From IMG/VR virus record IMGVR_UViG_3300023196_001802, positions 21,663-45,412 of that record: a stretch of DNA of 23,750 nt, one strand, 5' to 3'. The notes beneath the pieces were generated by a model. That model saw only the letters and a program-made list of their open reading frames with translations. It had not been told where the DNA came from and did no database searches. Within the stretch, counting starts at the first letter, position 1. Every line of letters begins with the position of its first letter. Source of the DNA: a virus. Positions 1 to 8,867 of this stretch are shown one piece after another. The position numbers and the translations under genes are program-made.

Positions 1-2372
1 CCTCCCCAGAATGTAGAATTTCTGTCTAGTGTAGGGACTCCGTCGGCACGTGAAGATGCACTTCTTAGTGCTACAATACTCGCTTGGCTTGCTTTAATAG
101 CTCCAATACCTATTCGAGAAAGCTCTACACCATTCCTAGTTATGGCCTTTTCAAAGTATTCTATGCTGCTAGGGACGTAGCCATCGCCAGCTCCAGCACC
201 CATACCTCCTTTACCCCCAACTTTGACTCTTTGGGTATCTGTTACAAACGCAGGCTTAACTCCAGTGCTGTCCGACTCACCAACCATGTAGGGCTTTACG
301 CCGTTGTCTAGGTTTAGGCTGGCTTCTTGCTCAGCAGTTAATTGTGTGTTGCTTATAGTGCTGTCTACAGTAGTACCATTAACGTCATCTATTGCCAGAT
401 CTTGGTGAGAAGACACCCCACCGTAGTCGAATGCGTCAAACCCTGATACGTATATGTGGTACGGTAGTCCTTTTATTATAGTACTCCCGAAGTCCGTTTG
501 ATCAGCTTTATCTATAACTATCCCACCCCCCAAACTAAGGTTGTTAAGGGCTGCGAAATTTGTTGATTCTGAGTTCGGAGTTGGTAAATCGCTAGTGGTT
601 GAGCCAAGGAGGTGGCCTAATAGCCTATTACTGCCCTCGTTGGTACCTGCCCACAAGAAGAAACCATGAGATGTATTAATATAATTACTAATAAAATCTT
701 GCGGAGTCATCATACCCAGTGCCATCAAATTTCCGGTAGTAATGGTAGTATTGGATGGTGGAGCAGCGAAGTTGGATTTAAACCCAGTCAGAAGGGCGTC
801 AGAGATGGTATCCTGGTACTCCATTATATTTAGAGCCACATTAGTCAGAACACCAAGGCCATTAGGCGTGTCCCTGATGTCCATCCCGTTCCCTATGTTT
901 GTGCTAAAAGCTTCACTACTAAAACTTGCACCATCTTTCCTAGATACAGCATAGATCATACCATCGAACATCCTACCCGTGTAGTCTACAGTATCGTCCT
1001 GCCTACGGGCTTTGTTGTTCTGCGTAAAAAATGCACTAGCTCTCTCTTTTACTGCAGTAGGTTGGCCTGTACCTATCTGTGACCCAAACCACCCAAAAGG
1101 ATAGTTTTTAACCCCCTGTGCTACATCAGCTGTACTAGACCCTACTGATGCATTTTTTAGTTCAGTTGGGTCGCAGGGATCAGTAAACCAATTAGTAAAG
1201 TGCTGCTCAGGGGGGTTATTATTATAGTCTGTAAAGAAAGTGGTAGAAAAACCAGTTAGGTGGTATAACATCCAGTCACTGCTTCTGTAACAATGGTTTC
1301 CAAGCTTATATAGATCGTTTACATTGTCAGTGTGGAATTGTATATCCCCCAAGGGGTTGATAAGTCTACCTATACTCCCCCCATCTATCTCACCAGTACC
1401 TATACACCCCATTCCATACCCCGCCCCGGATGTCTGCGACAGCCGGTAGGTAAAGCTATTGGAGTTGATTTTTACAGATGTAACATCTGTCTCTAGTGCT
1501 ATTGGGTTATTAGCATCCAGAGAGACTGTAAGATAAGAGTTTGTATTCGCATAGTCAATACCATCTATATTTGGGAATATGGGCGCAACCCTGAAAAACC
1601 CTTTTAATGCCCCGGTGGGACGTAGGGTAAAGCTTTCGTCCCACTTATGGTCTGTGTAAGAATAAGTGTCAAAGTGGATACATCCTTTTTCTGTTCCCCC
1701 ATTTGTTACTTTAATACCCCCAAAGTTTTTGTCGGCCCTTTTGGGCTCTCCCGTACCTCGGCTGAATGGGATCTCACTAAAGTCAAACATTTGAGCATAG
1801 TCAAACTCAAATCCAGATTCACCGGCCTCTGACCCAGCTACGTACTTTGCAGGTACGAGGTATTGTCTTACTGTCTGCGATGTTTGTGTGGAGGTTCTGC
1901 CCCTAGCAAAGCTATCATTACCTTCTGGTATCTTGGGATTTGTAAATAGAATATCAAATTCTATCATCTTTAGGACGGGGTAAGAAACGTCGCTCATAAG
2001 AGCATTCCTTTTGTATACAATACTTATTGCCCTATGTCCATTATCTAGGTACCTATAATCAATCTCTTGAATATAGTCATCCATGTTACCGTCGTTTAGG
2101 GTAATAACATTACCCCCTGTTATCGGAGATAATATCTTCTTTGGTACTACCCCTACTATTGTTTCATAGTATAGGTTTAGAGGGTCCAAAGTTTTAACTC
2201 CAGCTGCAATATTAGTCCCATTGCCAGTCAGCTCTACAAGTTTACCACCATTGTGGTCTGGGAGAACTTTGTGTGGGGCAAAGACTGTTGTGCTGGCAGT
2301 TGTTGCTCCGCCTATAACAACGTCCAAACCTATTTTCGAGGGGAGTACATAATATAGCTTTCCTGATGACAT
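1..2372 (-). CDS. Large virion protein (tail or fibre type), 3' end off window
   Basis: An open frame reads leftward from the ATG at 2370-2372 to the window edge with no stop, at least 790 codons. The N-terminus begins MSSGKLYYVLPSKIGLDVV. The composition is typical of secreted beta-rich phage virion proteins: many G, T, N, S and aromatic residues, no membrane segment, no enzymatic motif that I recognise. It lies 12 nt after the stop of the Cys-rich 154-aa gene, at the distal end of the structural block, where tail, fibre or stabilisation proteins usually sit. The reading is continuous, so this is a truncated view of an intact gene rather than a pseudogene. It could be a tail stabilisation/muzzle protein or a receptor-binding fibre; the sequence does not decide. 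Confidence 0.85.
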   Translation of the reverse strand, partial: MSSGKLYYVLPSKIGLDVVIGGATTASTTVFAPHKVLPDHNGGKLVELTGNGTNIAAGVKTLDPLNLYYETIVGVVPKKILSPITGGNVITLNDGNMDDYIQEIDYRYLDNGHRAISIVYKRNALMSDVSYPVLKMIEFDILFTNPKIPEGNDSFARGRTSTQTSQTVRQYLVPAKYVAGSEAGESGFEFDYAQMFDFSEIPFSRGTGEPKRADKNFGGIKVTNGGTEKGCIHFDTYSYTDHKWDESFTLRPTGALKGFFRVAPIFPNIDGIDYANTNSYLTVSLDANNPIALETDVTSVKINSNSFTYRLSQTSGAGYGMGCIGTGEIDGGSIGRLINPLGDIQFHTDNVNDLYKLGNHCYRSSDWMLYHLTGFSTTFFTDYNNNPPEQHFTNWFTDPCDPTELKNASVGSSTADVAQGVKNYPFGWFGSQIGTGQPTAVKERASAFFTQNNKARRQDDTVDYTGRMFDGMIYAVSRKDGASFSSEAFSTNIGNGMDIRDTPNGLGVLTNVALNIMEYQDTISDALLTGFKSNFAAPPSNTTITTGNLMALGMMTPQDFISNYINTSHGFFLWAGTNEGSNRLLGHLLGSTTSDLPTPNSESTNFAALNNLSLGGGIVIDKADQTDFGSTIIKGLPYHIYVSGFDAFDYGGVSSHQDLAIDDVNGTTVDSTISNTQLTAEQEASLNLDNGVKPYMVGESDSTGVKPAFVTDTQRVKVGGKGGMGAGAGDGYVPSSIEYFEKAITRNGVELSRIGIGAIKASQASIVALRSASSRADGVPTLDRNSTFWG

Positions 2373-2384
2373 ATACGATACTTT

Positions 2385-2849
2385 TTAGCAGCCGCAAGCG
2401 CAGACCTCTGTACACAATTCTTTTGCTTTCAAAACCTTATCTGCAGCCATCTCTGGGTTGTTCAGAACCTGAGCTTCATGCTTTGCGGACTGAAGCAGCA
2501 GATATATAGTCTCTGCTCTCTTAAGATCTTCGTTACACTTGTTGCATTGGCATGTGCAATTGATTGCATCATGAACCAACTTTGCTATACAACAATCAAT
2601 TTCTGCGGTACCTACTTGGGAGCTTTGCTTAACAACCCTACCCTTTGAATCTTTGATTATTGTTGTAGTAACCCCGGAACCACGAAACGCTACAGTCTTC
2701 TGCAGCTTACCCGCTATAGAGTTGGCTTGGAAAGTTTTTGATTCACCTGTAACTAGGTTATTGAGTTGAATCGTGTATCTACCACGTGCCTTAAGGGCAG
2801 ATGCTTTTACTCTGACTTTTGAATCTCCGTGTACGTTTCTTGATGCCAT
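2385..2849 (-). CDS. Small Cys-rich protein of the structural block
   Basis: 154 aa, start ATG at 2847-2849, stop TAA. Residues 1-80 look like a small beta-rich domain (KVRVKASALKARGRYTIQL...). The C-terminal half is alpha-helical and carries ten cysteines: CC at 86-87, a C-x-C-x-C-x-x-C cluster at 98-105, then C146, C150, C152 and C154, the last residue. A metal-bound or disulfide-bonded helical module is likely. It sits between the 399-aa virion protein and the large fibre-type protein, 12 nt upstream of the latter, so a minor virion or assembly role is plausible. I do not recognise the family with certainty; helical Cys-rich proteins of this kind occur beside tail genes in other Bacteroidota phages (recollection, not tested). 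Confidence 0.8.
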   Translation of the reverse strand: MASRNVHGDSKVRVKASALKARGRYTIQLNNLVTGESKTFQANSIAGKLQKTVAFRGSGVTTTIIKDSKGRVVKQSSQVGTAEIDCCIAKLVHDAINCTCQCNKCNEDLKRAETIYLLLQSAKHEAQVLNNPEMAADKVLKAKELCTEVCACGC

Positions 2850-2865
2850 GATTAGAAGTATTAAG

Positions 2866-2887
2866 GGGGGAGCCTAATTGCTCCCCC
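2866..2887 (-). terminator. G/C hairpin after the 399-aa virion gene
   Basis: Perfect 8-bp stem GGGGGAGC / GCTCCCCC with a 6-nt loop, lying between the stop of the 399-aa gene (2908) and the start of the 154-aa gene (2849). On the minus strand it is followed by only a weak T-tract (CTTAATAC), so it may be an inefficient terminator, attenuator or mRNA-stabilising hairpin. Confidence 0.6.
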
Positions 2888-2907
2888 ATTAATTTATAGG
2901 TTAGTTA

Positions 2908-4107
2908 TTACCAGTTGAACTCGTTAGCTGCCGTAGCATCAATGAGTCCAAAGGTTGCCTCTACTGCAAGCTGAGTATCTTGGTTAGCATAGGTAGCTTT
3001 AGGCACGTACAAAGTAGCAGTACTGGTATTGCCTTGACTGTTAAATCCAGGCATTGTACCATTAGAGTTCACGTACTCGAGAGTAAGTCTGTTGTAAAGA
3101 ACTGTCTCAGAAGACAATCCACCAGCAGTTGCTGATGCACTAGTCACCCCACCTGTTGGGAGGTACATTCTGTTGAAGTGTCCCTGTGAGTATTGTGCCT
3201 TCTTCTCAGCAGAAAGAGCTTCTGCAAAAGAACCAACACCGATAGTCATATCTGCCTCGTCAGTGCGAGGACCTGATGCATCCTCACCATTCTTAGTAAC
3301 AAATGCATCGATAACCATACCGAAGAAATTAGCCTCGAGAAGCAGACCGTCGCCATCATCCGTTGCAGTAACAAGTTGACTAACCTGACCGTGAGCATTG
3401 ATAGCTGAAACAAGAAGACCAGTCTGAGTAGCAGCAGTACCATTTGTAGCAATATGATGCACTTTGTAGATACGCTTAGGATTGTCAAAAGCAGCAGACA
3501 AAGCAGGAGTAACAGAAGTTACAGAACCGCTTGGGTTAATCTGAGCTTCGTAGAATGCAGCATCGTGGGGGAAACGCACACTCAATATGAGTGTCAGTTC
3601 GTCGCCCGCTGCAACTGTAGCACCTACATCCATACCCGCATCACAGTTAATATCCAACTTGTGCTTAACCGGTGCAATATTAACATCCCACTTCAACCTT
3701 TTGAGTTGACCAGTGTGAATGATTGGTGAAGCAACTGGGTTACCACTAGGCATAGCCTGAACAATCTGGAACGCTCTGTTCAAGAAAGTAGGGCTAGTTG
3801 GGGTAATGTTAACAGCTTCGTCTCCTACAGCAATACCATCAGCATCAGCTACAATACCTGTACCGTCAGCAATACCTGGGAAAACAACTCCATCACCATC
3901 ACCAATACCTGCAATAAGCTGGGGATTAATAAGTCCCAATGCGGCAGTAGTACCGTCAAGATACCTTTGACCGTATGGGTCCCAGATACCTACCATGCAC
4001 GCCTCGTGACCAGCTGCGGCCCCAGCAGTGTGAACAAGAGAGCTCCATAGTTGATGGGAGTTATCTGAGATCCCACTCATATGATTCGAAATAAAAACTT
4101 GATTCAT
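2908..4107 (-). CDS. Putative virion protein (399 aa)
   Basis: 399 aa, ATG start at 4105-4107, stop TAA. Rich in A, G, T, D and N with few Cys and few Lys, including low-complexity Gly/Asp segments near residues 65-95 (GIGDGDGVVFPGIADGTG). No membrane helix or catalytic motif. It follows the connector-type 392-aa gene by 25 nt and is followed by a strong G/C hairpin, the same arrangement as the MCP, which hints at high expression. Likely a tail-tube, decoration or other abundant structural protein. No family is recognised, and the function is inferred only from composition and position. Confidence 0.8.
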   Translation of the reverse strand: MNQVFISNHMSGISDNSHQLWSSLVHTAGAAAGHEACMVGIWDPYGQRYLDGTTAALGLINPQLIAGIGDGDGVVFPGIADGTGIVADADGIAVGDEAVNITPTSPTFLNRAFQIVQAMPSGNPVASPIIHTGQLKRLKWDVNIAPVKHKLDINCDAGMDVGATVAAGDELTLILSVRFPHDAAFYEAQINPSGSVTSVTPALSAAFDNPKRIYKVHHIATNGTAATQTGLLVSAINAHGQVSQLVTATDDGDGLLLEANFFGMVIDAFVTKNGEDASGPRTDEADMTIGVGSFAEALSAEKKAQYSQGHFNRMYLPTGGVTSASATAGGLSSETVLYNRLTLEYVNSNGTMPGFNSQGNTSTATLYVPKATYANQDTQLAVEATFGLIDATAANEFNW

Positions 4108-4132
4108 AATTGTTTGATTGAATCGTTAAACA

Positions 4133-5311
4133 TTATTCACTCTCTAGGACTTCCCCAGATTGTGACTGATACCTTGGTGACTCAATTGTCTCCAAGATGC
4201 TTTTAACTGCCATCTCTATGACTTCGTCATGTGTGTGCTCTGGCAGTTCGGAGCCAATGCCTCTTGAATAACTCATGAGGGCTGGTCTCCGTAAATACTT
4301 TATAAAGATATCCTGTGGGATAAAACTAGAACCTGTGTACAAATCTACGAAGTTTTCCTGTATTGTATACAAAGGTGCCGAGTTTTTTGTTGTATTAAAC
4401 GGATCATCTAGTATAGCGTACAAGTCATCGTGTTGAGAGTATTTACAAAGTGTTCTCTTTAGCTTCAGTGTTGGGTTATCTTGTATGATCTCAGGGGTAA
4501 CTTCTCTTATTACCTCATCTATCACGAATGGTCCTTGGTTGACGTTTATGTCAATTACATCATCTGTAAGTGGATGCTTCCAACGTAGCACTGCATATGC
4601 ACCCACCGCACCAGGAATAGATACATCAGTCAGCTGAGTAAAAGCAGCTTCTCTCTTAAAGAATATCTCGTTGGCATCTGCTACAGGGGAGTCTGCTGTA
4701 ATCGAAGGAGATGTCAAATCAGAAAACCCGTCGTTAGGTGACAGGCTTGGTGTTATCTCTTCTCCGTAAACTCCGTTGCGAATAGAGTCTATTGTAATTC
4801 CCCCGAGGTTAGACTTAACACTAGTTAAAGCACCCGCAGCGTTAGCAACGCTGATATCTACCAAAATGTAACCTCGTATAGGTTGGTTGATTGGTACTCT
4901 CAAGTAGTAGTACTCTTTTCTAAATGTTTCAAAGGGCACATTTCTATCGATATTGCATTCGTAGAACACCTTGGCTCTAACGTTAATTAGGTGCATGTAA
5001 TCTGTGGGAAACTTTGCCCTGTAGGCAAATACGTCTCCCGAGCCCTTAGATGTATACACAGCGCCCATGTAACTGGGCAGGTTTTGGTAGTAATCTTCTA
5101 CGAGATTACGCAGATCATCCAATCGTTTCTGTGATTGCTCAAAACCACGGCGCTTTGGATTGCTCAACGCAGAGTATCTCTGCTTGATAAACCTTCTTTG
5201 CGCCATGTTCAACTCATGGTCGATCTCTTCAGGTAAGAGATTGTCAACCTGGAAAGACCCAAGCTTTTGGACTCCCAGGTTGACCGCTATATGCATCTCT
5301 TGTATTGTCAC
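4133..5311 (-). CDS. Putative head-tail connector / ring protein
   Basis: 392 aa. The start is GTG at 5309-5311, overlapping the upstream stop as GTGA (4-nt overlap, translational coupling); the next in-frame ATG is codon 6. The N-terminus (MTIQEMHIAVNLGVQKLGSF, then a LLPEEIDHELNMAQRRFIKQ segment) resembles a conserved protein found after the major capsid gene in crAss-like and related Bacteroidota podoviruses, where it is thought to form a neck or ring component. That resemblance is from memory of family sequences, not a search. The rest mixes alpha and beta segments with no enzymatic motif; no coiled coil or signal peptide. Position (second gene after the MCP) supports a connector role. 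Confidence 0.8.
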   Translation of the reverse strand: MTIQEMHIAVNLGVQKLGSFQVDNLLPEEIDHELNMAQRRFIKQRYSALSNPKRRGFEQSQKRLDDLRNLVEDYYQNLPSYMGAVYTSKGSGDVFAYRAKFPTDYMHLINVRAKVFYECNIDRNVPFETFRKEYYYLRVPINQPIRGYILVDISVANAAGALTSVKSNLGGITIDSIRNGVYGEEITPSLSPNDGFSDLTSPSITADSPVADANEIFFKREAAFTQLTDVSIPGAVGAYAVLRWKHPLTDDVIDINVNQGPFVIDEVIREVTPEIIQDNPTLKLKRTLCKYSQHDDLYAILDDPFNTTKNSAPLYTIQENFVDLYTGSSFIPQDIFIKYLRRPALMSYSRGIGSELPEHTHDEVIEMAVKSILETIESPRYQSQSGEVLESE

Positions 5312-6111
5312 TTTACTTCCTTAAGTTTTGCTCTAAGTGCATTTATCGCACCGGAGTTTTTCTTGTTCTTAAAATATACGATAGTATCAGCTATGTTCTC
5401 ACCCAATGTTTCATCAGCATGGATGTGCTGGTTTCCTATCTTACGTATGATATCGTTTTGTACCATTTCTGCAATCTCATCTCTGAGATCCAAATCCTTA
5501 TCCAAGGCCGCTTTCAAGAATTTCTCTGGAGAACTTGTCTTCAACTCGTACAAGTTGTTTTCAATCTCTAAGTTAGAAAGCTTGTCTGGGTTAGTATCAC
5601 TGATTACCCTTAGCAGCCTCTTCATTCTTGCAACATCCGATGATGCTTTGATAAATTCTTTGTCAGCGTCCTTAGAAACCTGAACCCTTTTGTTCTTCTT
5701 AAGAAGATCCTTTTGAGGATCATATATGTAGAATCTCTTTCCGGAGATCGACTCCATCTCAGACTTGCTCTCAGCAACCTGCCGATGTTTCATACACCAC
5801 TTGTATGTGATGTAATCTTCTGGGTTGACGGCTTTACCATCTTCAGTAGTAGTGATGTCAAGCTCCTTTCCTTCGAATGGGACTTTAACTCGCAAACTGG
5901 CCCAGTAATCTTTTTCCCTAGCGGGGAAGTCTGGATGATCGTACGGTAGACCTATAATACGTGGTAGGTATTCTTTGGCCTCTTCTCCTTCCACTCCTTT
6001 GAGTGGTTGACGTCCTACAAATATAGAACCAATTGTGACGCGAGCTCCTACTCGGACCTCCTTTGGAAGGAAACTATTAATTTCCTTTCGTCTTACGTAA
6101 ATTTTTCTCAT
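5308..6111 (-). CDS. Putative head completion / structural protein after MCP
   Basis: 267 aa, start ATG at 6109-6111, stop TGA overlapping the next gene's GTG. Very basic N-terminus (MRKIYVRRKEI), a small beta domain to about residue 60 (GARVTIGSIFVG, YLPRIIGLP), then a long charged helical C-terminal half rich in K, E and D. It is the first gene after the MCP and is separated from it by a 136-nt spacer holding a strong hairpin and a tandem repeat, so it may start a separately controlled unit with the 392-aa gene. Likely a capsid-associated or neck protein; no family is recognised with confidence. Confidence 0.75.
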   Translation of the reverse strand: MRKIYVRRKEINSFLPKEVRVGARVTIGSIFVGRQPLKGVEGEEAKEYLPRIIGLPYDHPDFPAREKDYWASLRVKVPFEGKELDITTTEDGKAVNPEDYITYKWCMKHRQVAESKSEMESISGKRFYIYDPQKDLLKKNKRVQVSKDADKEFIKASSDVARMKRLLRVISDTNPDKLSNLEIENNLYELKTSSPEKFLKAALDKDLDLRDEIAEMVQNDIIRKIGNQHIHADETLGENIADTIVYFKNKKNSGAINALRAKLKEVK

Positions 6112-6170
6112 GTTCTTTTAAGTTTAGAAAGAATAACTAAGCTGTTCTTTTATAGTCAAAGAATAACTTA
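6111..6170 (-). repeat. Two tandem 28-30 bp imperfect repeats ahead of the 267-aa gene
   Basis: Read on the minus strand, two adjacent copies carry the same ends: AGTTATTCTTT at the 5' side and AAAAGAAC at the 3' side, with a variable middle. Copies lie at 6143-6170 and 6111-6140; the second runs directly into the ATG of the 267-aa gene. Each copy is weakly self-complementary (GTTCTTT versus AAAGAATAAC). Candidate operator, mRNA leader element or late-promoter repeat. Confidence 0.6.
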
Positions 6171-6193
6171 ATGTTTGGTTTGGGTATGTAAAT

Positions 6194-6238
6194 GGTTGCA
6201 AACGGGGGGAAAGTTTACCAATCCCCCCTATGCAAACC
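6194..6238 (-). terminator. Strong hairpin after the major capsid gene
   Basis: Inner stem of GGGGGGA / TCCCCCC (7 bp) at 6204-6210 and 6222-6228, extended by an outer pairing of GGTT(T)GCA at 6194-6200 with TGCAAACC at 6231-6238. It lies 10 nt past the MCP stop. There is no long T-tract on the minus strand, so partial termination or 3'-end protection of the MCP message is more likely than complete termination. Confidence 0.6.
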
Positions 6239-6247
6239 AAACACAAA

Positions 6248-7705
6248 TTACGATGCAGTGCAAGTCAAATCAAGCGAAGTATCGAATCTGCGGAGCAGGA
6301 TACCAGCTGTCTTCAACATGTGCACAGAAGCACCGTCTATATCACTAGCGCGGGTGTCAGACCCTGTGAAGCCCTTAGGCACAACAGAACCTGCAACAGC
6401 CCAACGCAACATCTCACGACCCTTCTTATTGATCATCTGAAGGTTGTTCTCTCCATCATAGGTAGACTGATCAACAAAGGTCATTCTGTACGACTCGAGA
6501 GGCAATCCAGTGTCAGGGTGCTTACGAGAAGCCTGAGCAACAGGACCATGGTCAAACAATGGAACCTTAACTACATTCACTGTATGACCATCAATGTGAT
6601 CGTACGAGTTGAAGTAACCAGTGATTCCAAGGCTACGTCCACTACCTGTGATGAACTTAGACTCTGCCGTGTTCAAGTAGTTTCTAGTTGACCCTGGGCT
6701 TGAAGACGACTGACCTGAGCTGTAGTAGTTACGCAAAGCCTTGTCAAACTCACGTGCACCACCAATACCTGTGAACAATGTCACCTGCTTATCAGTAGCG
6801 TCAGTCATTCCGTAGAACAAATCACCAATGACGTCCTCAATCTTCTGCTGTGTAAGCGTAGAGTAAGTGTCTTTGTTGATGATCTGCTCGAACAAACCAG
6901 GACCAGAAACAACTGGCTGCCCGTTCTCGTCCACCATGTTGGTTCTACCGGTAGAGTCATGAGTCTTCTGGCCATACCAGTAGTACATCTCACACTCTTC
7001 CTTAAACTTCAACATGTGACGATACTCTTCGTAGTCCATCCACAACTTGGTAGAAGAACCTTCCTTCAAGGGGAGCTCAAACTGAGCAACGTAGTCCTTA
7101 GCATTACCAGAGAACTGGTATGACTTACGGATAGTACCAATCTTAGATCTCACCAACCCGGGTGCACTCCAGTTAGAAGCGTTTCCACGTGAGAAGTCAA
7201 TACCTACGTTAGCATAGAGCTGACCCCACATTGAACCTGGGGAAAGATCACCAGTAGTATCCGTATCAGCCAAAGCAGCTTGATCTGGAGATACCAACTT
7301 CATTGTGTACTGGTATCCGCCAGACACTTGACGTGGCTCCTCCATGATACGTGCAAGAACACCGCTCTCAGACACGAGTGTGTATGGGAATACAAACCAA
7401 CGGTCTGGGAAAGTGATAGTGAACGTTGCACCACCTGCTCCTGTTCCGTTAGCAGCTATAACCGGACGAACGTTTACCTCGTGAGTCTTCACTCGGTACT
7501 CGTATTCGAAACGATCGATAGATTTAGTGTTACCAACTCCCTCTGTCATAAAGGACAGTGGGAACTTCTTCTCTTCACGACCTGCGAGGTGCGTGATAAT
7601 TGGAGAGAGCTCTTCGGGCTTCTCCATCAACGCATTGACCAACGAATTCGTGTCAGTCATTTGCGAGTCATTGTAGTACGTCTTTAGTACATTAGTCAAT
7701 GCCAT
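6248..7705 (-). CDS. Major capsid protein
   Basis: 485 aa, ATG at 7703-7705, stop TAA. Called from context plus composition. It follows a long acidic scaffold-type gene by 31 nt, precedes connector-type genes, and is followed by the strongest hairpin of the block, as expected for the most abundant virion protein. The length fits HK97-fold capsid proteins of large podoviruses (about 450-510 aa). The N-terminal about 60 residues (MALTNVLKTYYNDSQMTDTN...) are helical and polar, then mixed alpha/beta segments follow; no transmembrane segment. No separate protease gene is evident, so maturation may be absent or performed by another protein. The HK97 fold itself is inference. Confidence 0.78.
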   Translation of the reverse strand: MALTNVLKTYYNDSQMTDTNSLVNALMEKPEELSPIITHLAGREEKKFPLSFMTEGVGNTKSIDRFEYEYRVKTHEVNVRPVIAANGTGAGGATFTITFPDRWFVFPYTLVSESGVLARIMEEPRQVSGGYQYTMKLVSPDQAALADTDTTGDLSPGSMWGQLYANVGIDFSRGNASNWSAPGLVRSKIGTIRKSYQFSGNAKDYVAQFELPLKEGSSTKLWMDYEEYRHMLKFKEECEMYYWYGQKTHDSTGRTNMVDENGQPVVSGPGLFEQIINKDTYSTLTQQKIEDVIGDLFYGMTDATDKQVTLFTGIGGAREFDKALRNYYSSGQSSSSPGSTRNYLNTAESKFITGSGRSLGITGYFNSYDHIDGHTVNVVKVPLFDHGPVAQASRKHPDTGLPLESYRMTFVDQSTYDGENNLQMINKKGREMLRWAVAGSVVPKGFTGSDTRASDIDGASVHMLKTAGILLRRFDTSLDLTCTAS

Positions 7706-7736
7706 GATTGTTTATTTTAAAAGTTAGATTGCTTGT

Positions 7737-8825
7737 TTAAAAAAGCGCGTTTATGTCCAGTTGATCCGGATCAAATGTTTTCTGTCTACGTTGAGCCTTA
7801 CGCGCACTCTTCACTCGTTCCTCATTTGTCTGTATTCTAGATCTCAAGTTCTCTACACTCTTGGTACGAGCTTTCGTATCAATAATGTCTGAGAGATTGA
7901 ATCCACTATACATCAAGTAGTCAATGGCGAGTTTAATGTCCATGTCCGCCTCAGAATAGTCTAAGTCTCTTTGAGTATTTCCTTGATCATCTACAGGTGC
8001 AGATATGTAATCAAAGAACTCTTGTTTATCGTTATCAGGTATGCGAATACCTGCAAATTCATTTCCTTCTTCTATGACTCCGGCAACTCCGTCCCAGAAC
8101 TCATCTTGTTCTGCTTCGGCTTCTTGTTGCTGTTCAAGCTGTGCTTGGTACATCTGCTCTTTCTCTTCAGCTTGTGCTGATGCTAGATGTTGCTGAGCAG
8201 CTTGCGCTTTGCCGTAGAGCTTTCCAGATTCTTCGTAGTCGTTAAGTACGTCTACAATAAAATCCTCAGGATGTCCTGCTGATTTAAAGTACTCACCAAG
8301 CATTGCTCTTTGTAGAGTAATGTCACCCTGAGACATTTCAATGTTGCCATAGTTTGCCTGCGGGTTGTGCGTAGCGTAGAATTGTTCTGGGTCACCCCCT
8401 GCAAGTATGTAGTCCAAGTGGCGTTGTACTTCGGGGAACTCTTCAAACAAACCTTGTAGTTGGTCTTCTGCTACTTCCTGAGACATGTCTCTTACGAAGT
8501 TTGTAAGTCCCTCTACAGTGTCGTCATACTCTGACTCCAGCTCCAATCCAAGAACTGTAGAGATTTGGTTTGCTATAGGTAGATCCTCTAGCTCAACTTC
8601 ATCTTCTACTGCGCCCTCTTCATCATCATTGTCATAGTCATAGTCATCGTCTACGTAATCCTCCTGATCTTCATCGCCCTGTTCAGGGTTTGGGATATCT
8701 TCGTCTACGATTTCTACGTCCTCTGGTGTTACTTCCTCAACGTCTTGAGGAGCCGTTTCTATGCCGTCTCCCAACATATCGTCGAAAGAAATGGCGCTAA
8801 AATCTAATTTGTCGTTTGGTTGCAT
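7737..8825 (-). CDS. Putative capsid scaffolding protein
   Basis: 362 aa, ATG at 8823-8825, stop TAA. Residues 25-85 are extremely acidic (runs of D, E and Y such as DDDYDYDNDDEEG), residues 200-240 form a Q/E/A-rich coiled coil (AEEKEQMYQAQLEQQQEAEA), and the C-terminus is basic (about 330-355, RKAQRRQKTFDPDQ). An acidic, coiled-coil, low-complexity protein directly upstream of the MCP with a short basic tail is the usual pattern of phage scaffolds, where the basic end contacts the coat protein. A Bacteroidota-type -7 element (TAAATTTG) ends 4 nt before its ATG. The call is by context and composition only. Confidence 0.72.
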   Translation of the reverse strand: MQPNDKLDFSAISFDDMLGDGIETAPQDVEEVTPEDVEIVDEDIPNPEQGDEDQEDYVDDDYDYDNDDEEGAVEDEVELEDLPIANQISTVLGLELESEYDDTVEGLTNFVRDMSQEVAEDQLQGLFEEFPEVQRHLDYILAGGDPEQFYATHNPQANYGNIEMSQGDITLQRAMLGEYFKSAGHPEDFIVDVLNDYEESGKLYGKAQAAQQHLASAQAEEKEQMYQAQLEQQQEAEAEQDEFWDGVAGVIEEGNEFAGIRIPDNDKQEFFDYISAPVDDQGNTQRDLDYSEADMDIKLAIDYLMYSGFNLSDIIDTKARTKSVENLRSRIQTNEERVKSARKAQRRQKTFDPDQLDINALF

Positions 8826-8829
8826 GTTG

Positions 8830-8837
8830 CAAATTTA
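8830..8837 (-). promoter_or_regulatory. TAAATTTG, Bacteroidota -7 type element before scaffold gene
   Basis: Matches the TAnnTTTG consensus of Bacteroidota primary-sigma promoters on the minus strand. No TTTG is seen 19-21 nt upstream, so it is only a half match. Its last base is 4 nt before the ATG at 8825; if used, transcription would start at or beside the start codon. Confidence 0.35.
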
Positions 8838-8867
8838 TTTAAAGTGTGTTGGTTTGAGTATGTATAA

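Noticed and set aside
6194-6238. Possible origin or packaging site at the G-run hairpin
   Set aside because: It is a simple stem-loop just after the MCP stop, repeated in style at 2866-2887; a transcript-end role explains it better.
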